Of a stretch of DNA of 64,000 nucleotides, positions 18,887 through 28,232 are shown one piece after another. The stretch is taken from assembly GCF_003226895.2 (NCBI RefSeq), contig NZ_PNJG02000001.1, positions 62,001 to 126,000 on the forward strand, in the 5' to 3' direction. The stretch is from Kocuria tytonis. Lineage in GTDB: Bacteria > Actinomycetota > Actinomycetes > Actinomycetales > Micrococcaceae. The notes beneath the pieces were generated by a model. The model was not told the origin of the DNA. It ran no database searches and saw only the letters and a list, made by a program, of their open reading frames with translations. The stretch's first letter is position 1, and each line of letters opens with the position of its first letter. The translations under genes were made by a program, and so were the position numbers.

Positions 18887-19698
18887 GCACGGACACGAAC
18901 CCGCAGGACCCGCGGCGCACCGCGGAACTCGCGCAGCGGCTCTCGGCCGTGCGGCAGCGGATCCTGGACGCCGCCCGGCAGCGGGACGAGCAGCGCGCCC
19001 ACGGGGGAGAGCTGCCCTCGCTCGTGGTGGTCACCAAGTTCTTCCCGGCCGCGGACGTGCTGCGGCTGCGCGAGCTCGGGGTGCGCGCCGTGGGGGAGAA
19101 CAAGGACCAGGAGGCCGGTCCCAAGGCCGCCGAGGTGGCCCGTGCGCTCCACGCGCAGGAACCGCCCGTGAGCCCTCCCGTGTGGCACTTCGTGGGTCAG
19201 CTGCAGTCCAACAAGGCCAAGCACGTGGTGCGCTACGCGTCCTGGGTGCACTCGGTGGACCGGGCCTCGCTCGTGACGGCCCTGGGTCGGGCGGTGCGCT
19301 CGCACCGGGACGCGGTGGCCGCCGGGGAGACGGCGCCGGGCCCGTGCGCGGAGTCGGACCTCACGTGCCTCGTGCAGGTGAACCTGGACCCGGAGGCGAG
19401 CGCGCACGACACCCGCGGCGGCGCCCACCCGGACGCGGTCGCGGACCTCGCCCGCGCCGTCGCGGGGACCGAGGGCCTGCAGCTCGGCGGTGTGATGGCG
19501 GTGGCCCCTCGCGAGGGGGACCCGCGTGCCGCGTTCGAGAAACTGTGGGAGATCTCCCAGCACCTGCAGCGGGAGTACCCCCGGGCGCGGGTGGTCTCCG
19601 CCGGCATGAGCGGTGACCTGGAGGCGGCCGTCGCCGCAGGGGCCACGCACGTGCGGATCGGATCTGATGTCCTCGGGCCCCGGCCCGCGGTGCGGTAG
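18883..19698 (+). CDS. YggS family PLP-binding homeostasis protein
   Basis: 271 residues, sharing ATGA with pgeF. Single-domain TIM-barrel protein that binds pyridoxal phosphate; no catalytic reaction is established for the family, which controls vitamin B6 and amino-acid balance. The PLP lysine is K52 in LVVVTKFFP, and GENKDQE, WHFVGQLQSNKAKHV and the C-terminal SAGMSGDLEAAVAAGATHVRIGSD are conserved. Its stop codon lies inside the candidate -10 of sepF. Confidence 0.9.
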   Translation: MSTDTNPQDPRRTAELAQRLSAVRQRILDAARQRDEQRAHGGELPSLVVVTKFFPAADVLRLRELGVRAVGENKDQEAGPKAAEVARALHAQEPPVSPPVWHFVGQLQSNKAKHVVRYASWVHSVDRASLVTALGRAVRSHRDAVAAGETAPGPCAESDLTCLVQVNLDPEASAHDTRGGAHPDAVADLARAVAGTEGLQLGGVMAVAPREGDPRAAFEKLWEISQHLQREYPRARVVSAGMSGDLEAAVAAGATHVRIGSDVLGPRPAVR

Positions 19699-19701
19699 CG
19701 T
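19696..19701 (+). promoter_or_regulatory. Candidate sepF promoter -10
   Basis: TAGCGT fits the TANNNT pattern of -10 hexamers in this window and overlaps the yggS stop. It would give a leader of about 55 bases that contains the sepF ribosome site GAGGAGAG. No clear -35 is seen. Confidence 0.35.
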
Positions 19702-19760
19702 AAAGACGGACGACACGCGGGTCGACGCACGTCCCCCGCTGGAGCAATCGAGGAGAGAAC

Positions 19761-20285
19761 ATGGCCGGAGCGCTGCGTCGCACCATGGTGTATCTCGGGC
19801 TGGCCGAGAGCGACGACGAGTACATCTCCGAAGCGCCCCCCCGCCCTCGGGACACCCCCCAGAGCACCGCGAGCGGCTCGTCCGCCGTCGCGAGCGAGAG
19901 CGGCAGCACCTCCGTGGCGCGCCGCTCCCCCGAGTACCGAGCCCCCGTGACCCCCATCAAGCGGGCTCCCAGTTCCCGAGAGGACGACAACGAATTGCGC
20001 ACCATCACCACCGTGCACCCCCGGTCGTACAACGACGCCAAGTCCATCGGGGAGGCGTTCCGGGACGGGACCCCCGTGATCATGAACGTGTCCGACATGG
20101 GTGAGACCGAGGCCAAGCGGCTCGTGGACTTCGCGGCGGGCCTCGTGTTCGCCCTGCACGGATCCATCGAGCGGGTCACCGCCAAGGTGTTCCTGCTCAC
20201 GCCCTCCTTCGTGGAGGTCCGGGACCAGGGCCACACCGAGGACATCGACGAGGACACGGGCTCCCTCGAGCAGGTCGAGGGCTGA
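19761..20285 (+). CDS. sepF: Cell-division protein SepF
   Basis: 174 residues; ATG 19761 with GAGGAGAGAAC upstream. The N-terminus [21 protein letters not shown] is the actinobacterial membrane-binding helix. A Ser/Pro-rich linker leads to the core fold ([30 protein letters not shown], then [30 protein letters not shown]). In Actinobacteria SepF anchors FtsZ to the membrane in place of FtsA, which is absent from this cluster. yggT follows after two bases. Confidence 0.93.
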   Translation: MAGALRRTMVYLGLAESDDEYISEAPPRPRDTPQSTASGSSAVASESGSTSVARRSPEYRAPVTPIKRAPSSREDDNELRTITTVHPRSYNDAKSIGEAFRDGTPVIMNVSDMGETEAKRLVDFAAGLVFALHGSIERVTAKVFLLTPSFVEVRDQGHTEDIDEDTGSLEQVEG

Positions 20286-20287
20286 CC

Positions 20288-20584
20288 GTGGGCATTGCGC
20301 TGTCGATCGTCTACCTGGTGGTCCACGTCCTGTACATCGCCCTGCTCGGGCGCCTCGTGCTGGACTGGGTCCAGATGTTCGCGCGCGGCTGGCGCCCCCG
20401 GGGTCTCGCCCTGGTGGCCGCCTCCACGATCTACTCCCTGACGGACCCGCCGATGAACGCGCTGCGTCGACTGGTGCCCCCGTTGCGCTTCGGCGGGGTG
20501 TCGCTGGACCTCGGGTTCCTGATCCTGGTCTTCGCGATCAGCATCCTGCAGTCCGTCGTGGGCGGGCTCCTGGTGCGCGCGTGA
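20288..20584 (+). CDS. YggT family membrane protein
   Basis: 98 residues with two strong hydrophobic segments (about 3-24 and 68-95) flanking SLTDPPMNALRRLVPPLRFGGVSLDL, the conserved YggT signature with its Asp-Pro and Arg-Arg. The family is linked to membrane and division functions and normally lies between sepF and divIVA, as here. Confidence 0.88.
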   Translation: MGIALSIVYLVVHVLYIALLGRLVLDWVQMFARGWRPRGLALVAASTIYSLTDPPMNALRRLVPPLRFGGVSLDLGFLILVFAISILQSVVGGLLVRA

Positions 20585-20610
20585 CCCACGTCCACCGGCC
20601 ACGGGTGCGC

Positions 20611-20628
20611 GGTTGTATCCTGGGCCGG
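20611..20628 (+). promoter_or_regulatory. Candidate divIVA promoter
   Basis: GGTTGTATCCTGGGCCGG carries TATCCT (20616-20621) as -10 and almost repeats the sequence before ftsZ at about 16599-16616. A start near 20628 would give a 90-base leader ending in ACGAGGAGGAACATCCC before the ATG. Confidence 0.45.
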
Positions 20629-20717
20629 AATCCACCGCGGGTCCGCCGGTCATCGCGGCCCAGCTCGATCCGATCGCGGAGCCGAGCGGTTCAATTCACC
20701 ACGAGGAGGAACATCCC

Positions 20718-21542
20718 ATGGCTCTGACAGCAGAAGACGTCATCAACAAGCGGTTCCAGCCCACCAAGTTCCGCGAGGGCTACGACCAGGACGAGGTGGA
20801 CGACTTCCTCGACGAGGTGGTCGAGGAGCTGCGCCGGCTGCACCAGGAGAACGACACCCTGCGCAAGCAGGTGGAGACCCTCGGCGGACGCCCGGACGGC
20901 GACGACGCCGCGCGGCCCGCCGCCGACGACGAGTCCACCGTGACCCCGGCGTCCGAGCGCCCCGCCTCGTCGGGGACCTCCTCGGTGTCCGAACCCGCGA
21001 CCGTGGCGCCCACGGGTGCGGCTTCCACCGGCACCGGGGCGAGCACCGCCACGGCGAGCACCACGCAGGTGGGCCAGGCGCAGGCCCCGGCCGCGGCGTC
21101 GTCGACCCCCGCCCAGTCGGCCCCCGCCCAGTCGGCCCCCGCACAGTCGGCCCCCGCACAGTCGGGCGAGGCGAGCGGCGTTGCGTCCACCGAGACCACG
21201 CAGTCCGCGGCGGCCGTGCTCGCCATGGCCCAGAAGCTGCACGACGACTACGTCTCCCAGGGGCAGGCCGAGCGTGAGCGCCTGATCACCGAGGGCCGCA
21301 CCCAGGCGGACCACCTCGTGGCCGAGGGCAAGCGCACCAAGGAGCAGACGCTGTCCTCGCTCGAGAACGAGAAGGTGGACCTCGAGGCCGCCGTGGCCCA
21401 GCTGCGGACCTTCGAGGCGGACTACCGCGGGAACCTCAAGAGCTTCCTGAACACCCAGCTGCGCGACCTGGACAACACCGGGTCCCTCGCCCCCGTGGAC
21501 GCCTCCCGGGCCGTGACGGGCAAGCGCACGGGCACCAAGTAA
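20718..21542 (+). CDS. divIVA: DivIVA/Wag31 polar growth protein
   Basis: 274 residues from ATG 20718 behind GAGGAGGAA. The N-terminus MALTAEDVINKRFQPTKFREGYDQDEVDDFL is the membrane-curvature domain, and a first coiled coil runs to about residue 55. A low-complexity Ala/Thr/Ser/Pro linker (about 65-165), with tandem SAPAQ units, separates it from a C-terminal coiled coil (about 170-255). The protein marks poles and septa and recruits the elongation machinery. The linker repeats are encoded by a 15-bp DNA repeat. Confidence 0.93.
   Translation: MALTAEDVINKRFQPTKFREGYDQDEVDDFLDEVVEELRRLHQENDTLRKQVETLGGRPDGDDAARPAADDESTVTPASERPASSGTSSVSEPATVAPTGAASTGTGASTATASTTQVGQAQAPAAASSTPAQSAPAQSAPAQSAPAQSGEASGVASTETTQSAAAVLAMAQKLHDDYVSQGQAERERLITEGRTQADHLVAEGKRTKEQTLSSLENEKVDLEAAVAQLRTFEADYRGNLKSFLNTQLRDLDNTGSLAPVDASRAVTGKRTGTK
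21106..21165 (+). repeat. Four tandem 15-bp repeats in divIVA
   Basis: The unit CCCCCGCCCAGTCGG occurs four times without gaps; the last two copies carry one C-to-A change (CCCCCGCACAGTCGG). It encodes proline-alanine-glutamine-serine-alanine steps in the linker. Being a multiple of three bases, copy-number change would alter linker length without frameshift. Confidence 0.9.
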
Positions 21543-21548
21543 GCGCCT

Positions 21549-22082
21549 GTGAGCGATCGCACCCGCGACGCAGCGGCGGCACCCGTCCGGCGACGGACGG
21601 ACCGCCGCTGCGTCTTTGCGTCCCTGACCGTGGCGGCCGCGCTGTACGCGGCGGACCAGCTCGCCAAGCTGTGGGTGGTGCACACCCTGGTCCCGGGCCG
21701 TGAGTACCCCGTGGTCCCGGGGCTGCTGTGGTGGGAGCACATCCGCAACAGCGGAGCCGCGTTCTCCCTGGGCTCCGGGCTCACGTGGGTCTTCACGCTC
21801 GTGATGGCCGCGGTGGTCGTGGGGATCCTGTGGCTGCTGCGCCGGGTGCGGGACCCGTGGTGGGCGGTGGCCCTCGGGCTGGTGCTCGGAGGGGCGGGCG
21901 GGAACCTCACGGACCGGCTGCTGCGTGACCCGGGATTCGGGCGCGGGCACGTGGTGGACTTCATTGCCGTGCCGCACTTCGCGATCTTCAACGTCGCGGA
22001 CTGCGGCGTGGTGGTGGGCATCGCGCTGGTGCTGCTGCTCCTGCTGACCGACCGCGACATGGAGGGCACCCGTGAGTCCTGA
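21549..22082 (+). CDS. lspA: Lipoprotein signal peptidase (signal peptidase II)
   Basis: 177 residues from GTG 21549, six bases after divIVA. Four membrane segments and the family motifs are seen: NSGAAFSLGSG, GGAGGNLTDRLLRDPGFGRGHVVDF, and FNVADCGVV. The aspartates in the last two motifs form the aspartic-protease site that removes signal peptides before the lipobox cysteine. One prophage gene here (36868) encodes a lipoprotein that would need it. It overlaps rluD by 11 bases. Confidence 0.94.
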   Translation: MSDRTRDAAAAPVRRRTDRRCVFASLTVAAALYAADQLAKLWVVHTLVPGREYPVVPGLLWWEHIRNSGAAFSLGSGLTWVFTLVMAAVVVGILWLLRRVRDPWWAVALGLVLGGAGGNLTDRLLRDPGFGRGHVVDFIAVPHFAIFNVADCGVVVGIALVLLLLLTDRDMEGTRES

Positions 22083-23049
22083 GCGCACCCGTCCCACCGG
22101 TTCGCAGCCGCAGTTCGTGAGCGAGCGCTTCACGGCGTCCGCGGATCAGGAGGGCGTCCGGCTCGACGCCGCCGTGGCCGCCTGGACGGGCCTGTCCCGC
22201 TCCGCGGCCGCGCAGCTGTGCGCGGAGGACCGCGTGAGCCACCGGGGGCGGCCGGTGGCCAAGTCCCACCGGGTCGCGATGTCCGAGACGTACGCGGTGG
22301 AGGTCCCCGTGCCGGAGGACCCGCACCGGATCGCCCCGCAGGACGTGCCGGACCTGCGCCTGGTGCACGTGGCACCCGCCTACGTGGTGGTCGACAAGCC
22401 CGCCGGTGTGGCGGCCCACCCCTCACCCGGGTGGAAGGGACCCACCGTGGTGGGGGCCCTGGCCGGCGCGGGGATCTCCGTGGCCACCTCGGGCGCCCCC
22501 GAGCGGCAGGGGATCGTGCACCGCCTGGACGTGGGGACCTCCGGGCTCATGGTCGTGGCCCGGGAGGAGGGCGCCTACTCGCAGCTCAAGCGGGCGTTCA
22601 AGGAGCGCACGGTCACCAAGGTGTACCACGCGGTGGTGCAGGGCATCCCGGACCCGCTCAGGGGCACCATCGACGCACCCATCGGGCGCCACCCCGGTCA
22701 CGAGTGGCGCTTCGCCGTGCTGCAGGACGGGCGACGCTCGATCACGCACTACGAGGTGCTCGAGGCTTTCGGGCGGGCGTCGCTGGTGGAGGTGCACCTG
22801 GAGACCGGGCGCACCCACCAGATCCGCGTGCACTTCAACGCCCTGCAGCACCCGTGCTGCGGGGACCTCACCTACGGGGCGGATCCCGCGCTCTCCGCTG
22901 GACTGGGACTGACGCGGCAGTGGCTGCACGCCAAGCGGCTGGGCTTCACGAGCCCCGCCACGGGGGAGCACGTGGAGTACGAGAGCCCGTACCCCACGGA
23001 CCTCGCCTACGCCGTGGAGACCCTGCGGGAGGGTGGCCCGCAGCTATGA
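22072..23049 (+). CDS. RluA/RluD family 23S rRNA pseudouridine synthase
   Basis: 325 residues from GTG 22072. An S4-like RNA-binding domain (LDAAVAAWTGLSRSAAAQL) precedes the catalytic domain with YVVVDKPAGVAAHPSPG and IVHRLDVGTSGLMVVA, whose aspartate is the catalytic residue. GRTHQIRVHF is the usual third motif. It most resembles RluD, which modifies helix 69 of 23S rRNA. The exact target is inferred. Confidence 0.9.
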   Translation: MSPERTRPTGSQPQFVSERFTASADQEGVRLDAAVAAWTGLSRSAAAQLCAEDRVSHRGRPVAKSHRVAMSETYAVEVPVPEDPHRIAPQDVPDLRLVHVAPAYVVVDKPAGVAAHPSPGWKGPTVVGALAGAGISVATSGAPERQGIVHRLDVGTSGLMVVAREEGAYSQLKRAFKERTVTKVYHAVVQGIPDPLRGTIDAPIGRHPGHEWRFAVLQDGRRSITHYEVLEAFGRASLVEVHLETGRTHQIRVHFNALQHPCCGDLTYGADPALSAGLGLTRQWLHAKRLGFTSPATGEHVEYESPYPTDLAYAVETLREGGPQL

Positions 23050-23093
23050 CGGATCTCCGGCGCCCCGCGGGCCGGGACGGCCACGCCGCGGCC

Positions 23094-23106
23094 TAGAATG
23101 AACGGG
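23094..23106 (+). promoter_or_regulatory. Leaderless dnaE promoter
   Basis: TAGAAT (23094-23099) is six bases before the GTG start of dnaE. No Shine-Dalgarno can fit in this space. Transcription would begin at or near the first base of the start codon. Confidence 0.6.
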
Positions 23107-26100
23107 TGACTTCGGCGACCGGCAAAAAAGGCTTCACCCATCTCCACGTGCACACCGAGTACTCCATGCTGGACGGTGCCGCGCGCCTAAACGACCTCTT
23201 CGAGGAGTGCCACCGGCTGGGCATGGACTCCCTGGCCACCACGGACCACGGGTTCGTGTTCGGCGCGTTCGACTTCTGGAACAAGGCCCGTTCCGCCGGG
23301 ATCAAACCGATCATCGGTGTGGAGGCCTACCTGACCCCGGGCACGGCCCGGCAGGACCGCACGCGCGTGAAGTTCGCGGACGGCGGGCGGGACGACGTCT
23401 CCGGAGCCGGCGCTTACACCCACATGACCCTGCTCGCGCAGTCGAGCGAGGGCATGCAGAACCTCTTCCGGGCGTCCACCAAGGCGTCCCTGGAGGGGCA
23501 GCTGTACAAGCCCCGCATGGACCGGGAGCTGCTGAACCAGTACGGCAAGGGGCTGATCGCCACCACGGGCTGCCCCTCGGGCGAGGTGCAGACCCGGCTG
23601 CGGCTGGGCCAGTACGACGAGGCCGTGAAGGCCGCCGCGGAGTTCCGGGACATCTTCGGGGCCGAGAACTTCTACTGCGAGCTCATGGACCACGGGCTGG
23701 GCATCGAGAAGCGGGTCACCGGGGACCTGCTGCGCCTGGCCAGGGAGCTGAACCTGCCCCTGGTGGCCACCAACGACCTGCACTACACCCACGCGGAGGA
23801 CGCCAAGTCCCACGCCGCGCTGCTGTGCGTTCAGTCCGGCTCCACCCTGCAGGACCCCAAGCGCTTCAAGTTCGACGCCGACGAGTTCTACCTCAAGTCC
23901 CCGGAGCAGATGCGGGAGGTCTTCCGGGACTTCCCGGAGGCCTGCGACAACACCCTGGAGATCGCCGAGCGCTGCGAGGTGGACTTCGACACCTCCGCCA
24001 ACTACATGCCGCGCTTCCCCACCCCCGAGGGCGAGGACGAGACCTCGTGGTTCGTCAAGGAGGTCGAGAAGGGGCTGCACTACCGCTTCCCGGGTGGCAT
24101 CCCGGACGACGTCCGGGAGCAGGCCGAGTACGAGAAGAAGATCATCATCCAGATGGGCTTCCCGGGCTACTTCCTGGTGGTCGCGGACTTCATCAACTGG
24201 TCCAAGGACAACGGCATCCGCGTGGGTCCGGGCCGTGGCTCCGGCGCCGGTTCCATGGTCGCGTACGCCATGCGCATCACCGAGCTGAACCCCCTGGCCC
24301 ACGGGCTGATCTTCGAGCGCTTCCTCAACCCGGACCGCGTGTCCATGCCCGACTTCGACGTGGACTTCGACGACCGCCGCCGCTCCGAGGTGATCCACTA
24401 CGTCACGGAGAAGTACGGCGACGAGCGCGTGGCCATGATCGTGACGTACGGCACCATCAAGGCCAAGCAGGCCCTGAAGGACTCCTCCCGCGTGCTCGGC
24501 TACCCGTTCTCCATGGGGGAGCGGCTCACCAAGGCCATGCCGCCGGACGTCATGGGCAAGGGCATCTCCCTGCAGGACGTCTACGACAAGGACGCCAAGC
24601 GCTACGACGAGGCCGGGGAGCTGCGCGAGGTGCTCGAGGACGACCCCGAGTCCATGAAGGTCTTCGAGACCGCCCAGGGTCTGGAGGGGCTCAAGCGCCA
24701 GTGGGGTGTGCACGCCGCGGGCGTGATCATGTCCTCGGACCCGCTGATCGACATCATCCCGCTCATGCGCCGCGAGCAGGACGGCCAGGTGATCACCCAG
24801 TTCGACTACCCCACGTGCGAGGGCCTGGGGCTGATCAAGATGGACTTCCTGGGGCTGCGCAACCTCACGATCATCTCCGACGCCCTGGAGAACATCACGC
24901 TCAACCGGGACGGCTTCGTGCTGGACCTGGAGCACCTGCCGATCGACGACCCCGGCTCCTACGAGCTGCTCGCACGCGGGGACACCCTCGGGGTGTTCCA
25001 GCTGGACGGCGGTCCCATGCGGCAGCTGCTCAAGCTCATGCGCCCCGACAACTTCGAGGACATCTCCGCGACCATCGCCCTGTACCGGCCCGGGCCCATG
25101 GGGGCGAACTCCCACACCAACTACGCGCTGCGCAAGAACGGCGCGCAGGAGATCACGCCCATCCACCCCGAGCTCGCCGAGCCGCTCGAGGACATCCTGG
25201 GCACCACCTACGGGCTGATCGTGTACCAGGAGCAGGTGATGGCGATCGCCCAGAAGGTGGCCGGCTACTCGCTGGGCCAGGCGGACATCCTGCGCCGCGC
25301 CATGGGCAAGAAGAAGAAGGCGGAGCTGGACAAGCAGTACCAGGGCTTCCACCAGGGGATGATCGACCGCGGCTACTCCGAGGCCGCCGTCAAGGCGCTG
25401 TGGGACATCCTGCTGCCGTTCTCGGACTACGCGTTCAACAAGGCCCACTCCGCCGCCTACGGCCTGGTGTCCTACTGGACCGCGTACCTCAAGGCCCACT
25501 ACCCGGCCGAGTACATGGCCGCGCTGCTCACCTCGGTGGGCGACGACAAGGACAAGCTGGCCATGTACCTCACCGAGTGCCGCCACATGGGCATCACGGT
25601 GCTGCCGCCGGACGTCAACGAGTCCGAGCTGAACTTCACCCCCGTGGGCACGGACATCCGCTTCGGCATGGGTGCGGTGCGCAACGTGGGCGCCAACGTG
25701 GTCCAGGCCATGGTGGACGCGCGCAACGAGCAGGGGAAGTTCGCGTCCTTCACCGACTTCCTGGCCAAGGTCCCGGCGGTGGTGTGCAACAAGCGCACCA
25801 TCGAGTCCATGATCAAGGCCGGCGCCTTCGACCAGCTCGGCCACACGCGCCGCAGCCTGGTGATGTGCCACGAGCAGGCCGTGGAGGACGTCGTGGCGCA
25901 GAAGAAGAAGGAGGACAACGGCGAGTTCACCTTCGACATCTTCGCCATGGGTGGCGCCGAGGACGAGGACCAGGAGACGTTCTCCGTGGAGGTCCCGGAC
26001 GTCCCCGAGTGGGAGCGCAAGGACCTGCTCGCCTTCGAGCGCGAGATGCTGGGTCTCTACGTCTCGGACCATCCCCTGCGCGGGCTCGACGACGCCCTGG

Positions 26101-26660
26101 GCCAGTACACGGACACGGCCATCGCGCCGCTGCTCACGGAGGAGAACACCCGGCCCGACGGCGCCGTGGTCACCATCGGCGGCATGATCACCTCGCTGTC
26201 CCGCAGGATCGCGAAGTCCTCCGGCAACGCCTACGCCCGCGTGGAGCTCGAGGACCGCTCCGGGTCCATCGAGGTGATGTTCTTCGGCAAGGCGTACGCG
26301 CCCATCGCCGGGGTGCTCACCGAGGACCTGATCTGCGTGATCAAGGGCCGGATGCAGCGCCGCGACGACGGCTCCATCACCATCTCCGCCCAGGAGCTCA
26401 CGGTTCCCGAGCTGAGCGTGGACGGCTCCTCCGGACCGGTGTGCGTGGCACTGCCCGAGCACCGGGCTACGGAGGCCACCATCCGGCGGATCGGGGAGGT
26501 GCTGCGCAACCACAGGGGGGACTCCGAGGTGCGCATCCACCTGGACACCCGGCGCTGCACGCAGATCATGCGCCTGGGCCCGGAGTACCGGGTGAACCCC
26601 TCGCCCGCGCTGTTCGGGGACCTCAAGGTGCTGCTGGGCCCTGCCTGCCTGGAGGCCTGA
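23106..26660 (+). CDS. dnaE: DNA polymerase III alpha subunit
   Basis: 1184 residues, full length for DnaE1. The N-terminal PHP domain opens HLHVHTEYSMLDGAARL, the catalytic PDFDVDFDD lies near residue 415-424, and GPGRGSGAGSMVAYA and YNAHFNKSHSA-like FNKAHSAAYG are present. A helix-hairpin region and an OB-fold (GAVVTIGGMITSLSRRI) form the C-terminus. It is the main replicative polymerase. The start is GTG 23106, with no ribosome site and a -10 six bases away. Confidence 0.97.
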   Translation: MTSATGKKGFTHLHVHTEYSMLDGAARLNDLFEECHRLGMDSLATTDHGFVFGAFDFWNKARSAGIKPIIGVEAYLTPGTARQDRTRVKFADGGRDDVSGAGAYTHMTLLAQSSEGMQNLFRASTKASLEGQLYKPRMDRELLNQYGKGLIATTGCPSGEVQTRLRLGQYDEAVKAAAEFRDIFGAENFYCELMDHGLGIEKRVTGDLLRLARELNLPLVATNDLHYTHAEDAKSHAALLCVQSGSTLQDPKRFKFDADEFYLKSPEQMREVFRDFPEACDNTLEIAERCEVDFDTSANYMPRFPTPEGEDETSWFVKEVEKGLHYRFPGGIPDDVREQAEYEKKIIIQMGFPGYFLVVADFINWSKDNGIRVGPGRGSGAGSMVAYAMRITELNPLAHGLIFERFLNPDRVSMPDFDVDFDDRRRSEVIHYVTEKYGDERVAMIVTYGTIKAKQALKDSSRVLGYPFSMGERLTKAMPPDVMGKGISLQDVYDKDAKRYDEAGELREVLEDDPESMKVFETAQGLEGLKRQWGVHAAGVIMSSDPLIDIIPLMRREQDGQVITQFDYPTCEGLGLIKMDFLGLRNLTIISDALENITLNRDGFVLDLEHLPIDDPGSYELLARGDTLGVFQLDGGPMRQLLKLMRPDNFEDISATIALYRPGPMGANSHTNYALRKNGAQEITPIHPELAEPLEDILGTTYGLIVYQEQVMAIAQKVAGYSLGQADILRRAMGKKKKAELDKQYQGFHQGMIDRGYSEAAVKALWDILLPFSDYAFNKAHSAAYGLVSYWTAYLKAHYPAEYMAALLTSVGDDKDKLAMYLTECRHMGITVLPPDVNESELNFTPVGTDIRFGMGAVRNVGANVVQAMVDARNEQGKFASFTDFLAKVPAVVCNKRTIESMIKAGAFDQLGHTRRSLVMCHEQAVEDVVAQKKKEDNGEFTFDIFAMGGAEDEDQETFSVEVPDVPEWERKDLLAFEREMLGLYVSDHPLRGLDDALGQYTDTAIAPLLTEENTRPDGAVVTIGGMITSLSRRIAKSSGNAYARVELEDRSGSIEVMFFGKAYAPIAGVLTEDLICVIKGRMQRRDDGSITISAQELTVPELSVDGSSGPVCVALPEHRATEATIRRIGEVLRNHRGDSEVRIHLDTRRCTQIMRLGPEYRVNPSPALFGDLKVLLGPACLEA

Positions 26661-26705
26661 GGCGGCCCTTGCCAGGGGTGGCCGGGCACCGGGGGTGCGC
26701 GATTG

Positions 26706-26718
26706 TAGACTGAAACGG
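26706..26718 (+). promoter_or_regulatory. Leaderless hisD promoter
   Basis: TAGACT (26706-26711) is six bases before GTG 26718, closely matching the dnaE arrangement (TAGACTGAAACGGTG versus TAGAATGAACGGGTG). Confidence 0.6.
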
Positions 26719-28229
26719 TGAGCACGCACACCCCTGATCTTCCGTCCACCGCCGAGAACGGCTGCTACCTGCGGGTCGTCGACCTGCGGGGGAGGCAGCT
26801 GGGCTGGGACGAGCTGCGCCGTGCGGTGCCGCGCCAGGCGGCGTCGTCGGTCGCCGACGCCGAGAACAGTGTGCGCGGCATCATCGCGGACGTGCGCCGG
26901 CGCGGTGCGGATGCCGTGCGCGAACTGGCACAGAGGTTCGACGGCGTGACCCAGGACCGGATCCGAGTGCCCCGGGAGGACATCGAGCGGGCCGTGGCGG
27001 AACTGGACCCCGCGGTGCGCCGCGGGCTGGAGACCGCCATTGCGCGCACCCGCGCGTTCGCCGCGGCGCAGCGCCCCGCGGACGTGACCGTGGAGGTGGC
27101 CCCCGGCGCCACGCTGCGCCACCGCTGGACACCCGTGCGCCGCGCGGGTCTGTACATCCCCGGGGGACTGGCCGTGTACCCGTCCTCCGTGGTCATGAAC
27201 GTGGTGCCGGCACAGGCCGCCGGTGTGGAGTCCGTGGTGCTGTGCTCCCCGCCGCAGAAGGAGTTCGGCGGGCTCCCGCACCCCGTGATCCTCGGGGCGG
27301 CCGGGCTGCTGGGCGTGGCCGAGGTCTGGGCCGTGGGCGGTGCGCAGTCTCTCGCCGCCATGGCGTACGGCCTCACGGACGGTGCGGACGTCCTGGAGCC
27401 CGTGAACACCATCACGGGTCCCGGCAACATCTTCGTGGCCATGGCCAAACGGCAGCTGCGCTCCGTGGTGGGGGTGGACGCGGAGGCGGGGACCACCGAG
27501 ATCGCGGTGCTCGCCGACGACGCCGCGGATCCCCGCTACGTGGCCGCGGACCTGATCTCGCAGGCCGAGCACGATCCCGCCGCGGGGTCCGTGCTGATCA
27601 CGGACTCCCCGCAGCTCGCGCGCGCGGTGGAGCGGGAGTTCAGTGCGCAGGTGCCGGCCGCGCGCCACCGGGAGCGCATCACCACGGCCCTGGGCGGCCC
27701 GCAGTCCGGGGTGGTCCTCACGGACGGTCTCGAGCAGTCCATTGCGGTGGCGGACGCGTACGCCGCCGAGCACCTGGAGATCCACACCCGGAACCCCCGG
27801 GACGTGGCCGCGCGGATCCGCAACGCCGGTGCCGTCTTCGTGGGGCCGTACAGCCCGGTCCCGCTGGGGGACTACGCCGCAGGCTCCAACCATGTGCTGC
27901 CCACGGGCGGGACCGCCGTGTTCCAGTCCGGGCTGCAGGCCGCCTCGTTCATGAAGGCCGTCCAGGTCGTCGAGTACTCCCGGGACGCGCTCGCGGAACT
28001 CGAGCCGGACATCGTGGCGTTGTCCGCGAGCGAGGACCTGCCCGCGCACGGCCGCGCCGTGACCATCCGCTCGGAGTCCGCCCCCACCGCGGGGGCGGGG
28101 GCCGCCGTTCCGGGGCCGGGCCCGGCGGAGTGCGGGCCGTCCCGTGGGTCGGATGCCGCCGGAGCACCGTCGCCGGGACGGGACACGGCGAACGGGGCCC
28201 CGGCCCACGAGATCCACGGAGAGGCCTGA
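26718..28229 (+). CDS. hisD: Histidinol dehydrogenase
   Basis: 503 residues. Catalyses the last two steps of histidine synthesis, oxidising histidinol to histidine with NAD and a zinc ion. Conserved parts are IPGGLAVYPSSVVMNVVPAQ, TGPGNIFVAMAKR, EIAVLADDAADP, and AEHLEIHT, which holds the Glu-His catalytic pair. The usual length is about 430-440. The extra 65 or so C-terminal residues, from about 440, are rich in Gly, Ala and Pro and have no family counterpart. Other his genes are not in the window. nrdR follows after three bases. Confidence 0.94.
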   Translation: MSTHTPDLPSTAENGCYLRVVDLRGRQLGWDELRRAVPRQAASSVADAENSVRGIIADVRRRGADAVRELAQRFDGVTQDRIRVPREDIERAVAELDPAVRRGLETAIARTRAFAAAQRPADVTVEVAPGATLRHRWTPVRRAGLYIPGGLAVYPSSVVMNVVPAQAAGVESVVLCSPPQKEFGGLPHPVILGAAGLLGVAEVWAVGGAQSLAAMAYGLTDGADVLEPVNTITGPGNIFVAMAKRQLRSVVGVDAEAGTTEIAVLADDAADPRYVAADLISQAEHDPAAGSVLITDSPQLARAVEREFSAQVPAARHRERITTALGGPQSGVVLTDGLEQSIAVADAYAAEHLEIHTRNPRDVAARIRNAGAVFVGPYSPVPLGDYAAGSNHVLPTGGTAVFQSGLQAASFMKAVQVVEYSRDALAELEPDIVALSASEDLPAHGRAVTIRSESAPTAGAGAAVPGPGPAECGPSRGSDAAGAPSPGRDTANGAPAHEIHGEA

Positions 28230-28232
28230 GAC

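Noticed and set aside
21106-21165. Short direct repeats resembling a CRISPR array
   Set aside because: The 15-bp units are contiguous without spacers and lie in frame inside divIVA. No CRISPR array or cas gene was seen anywhere.
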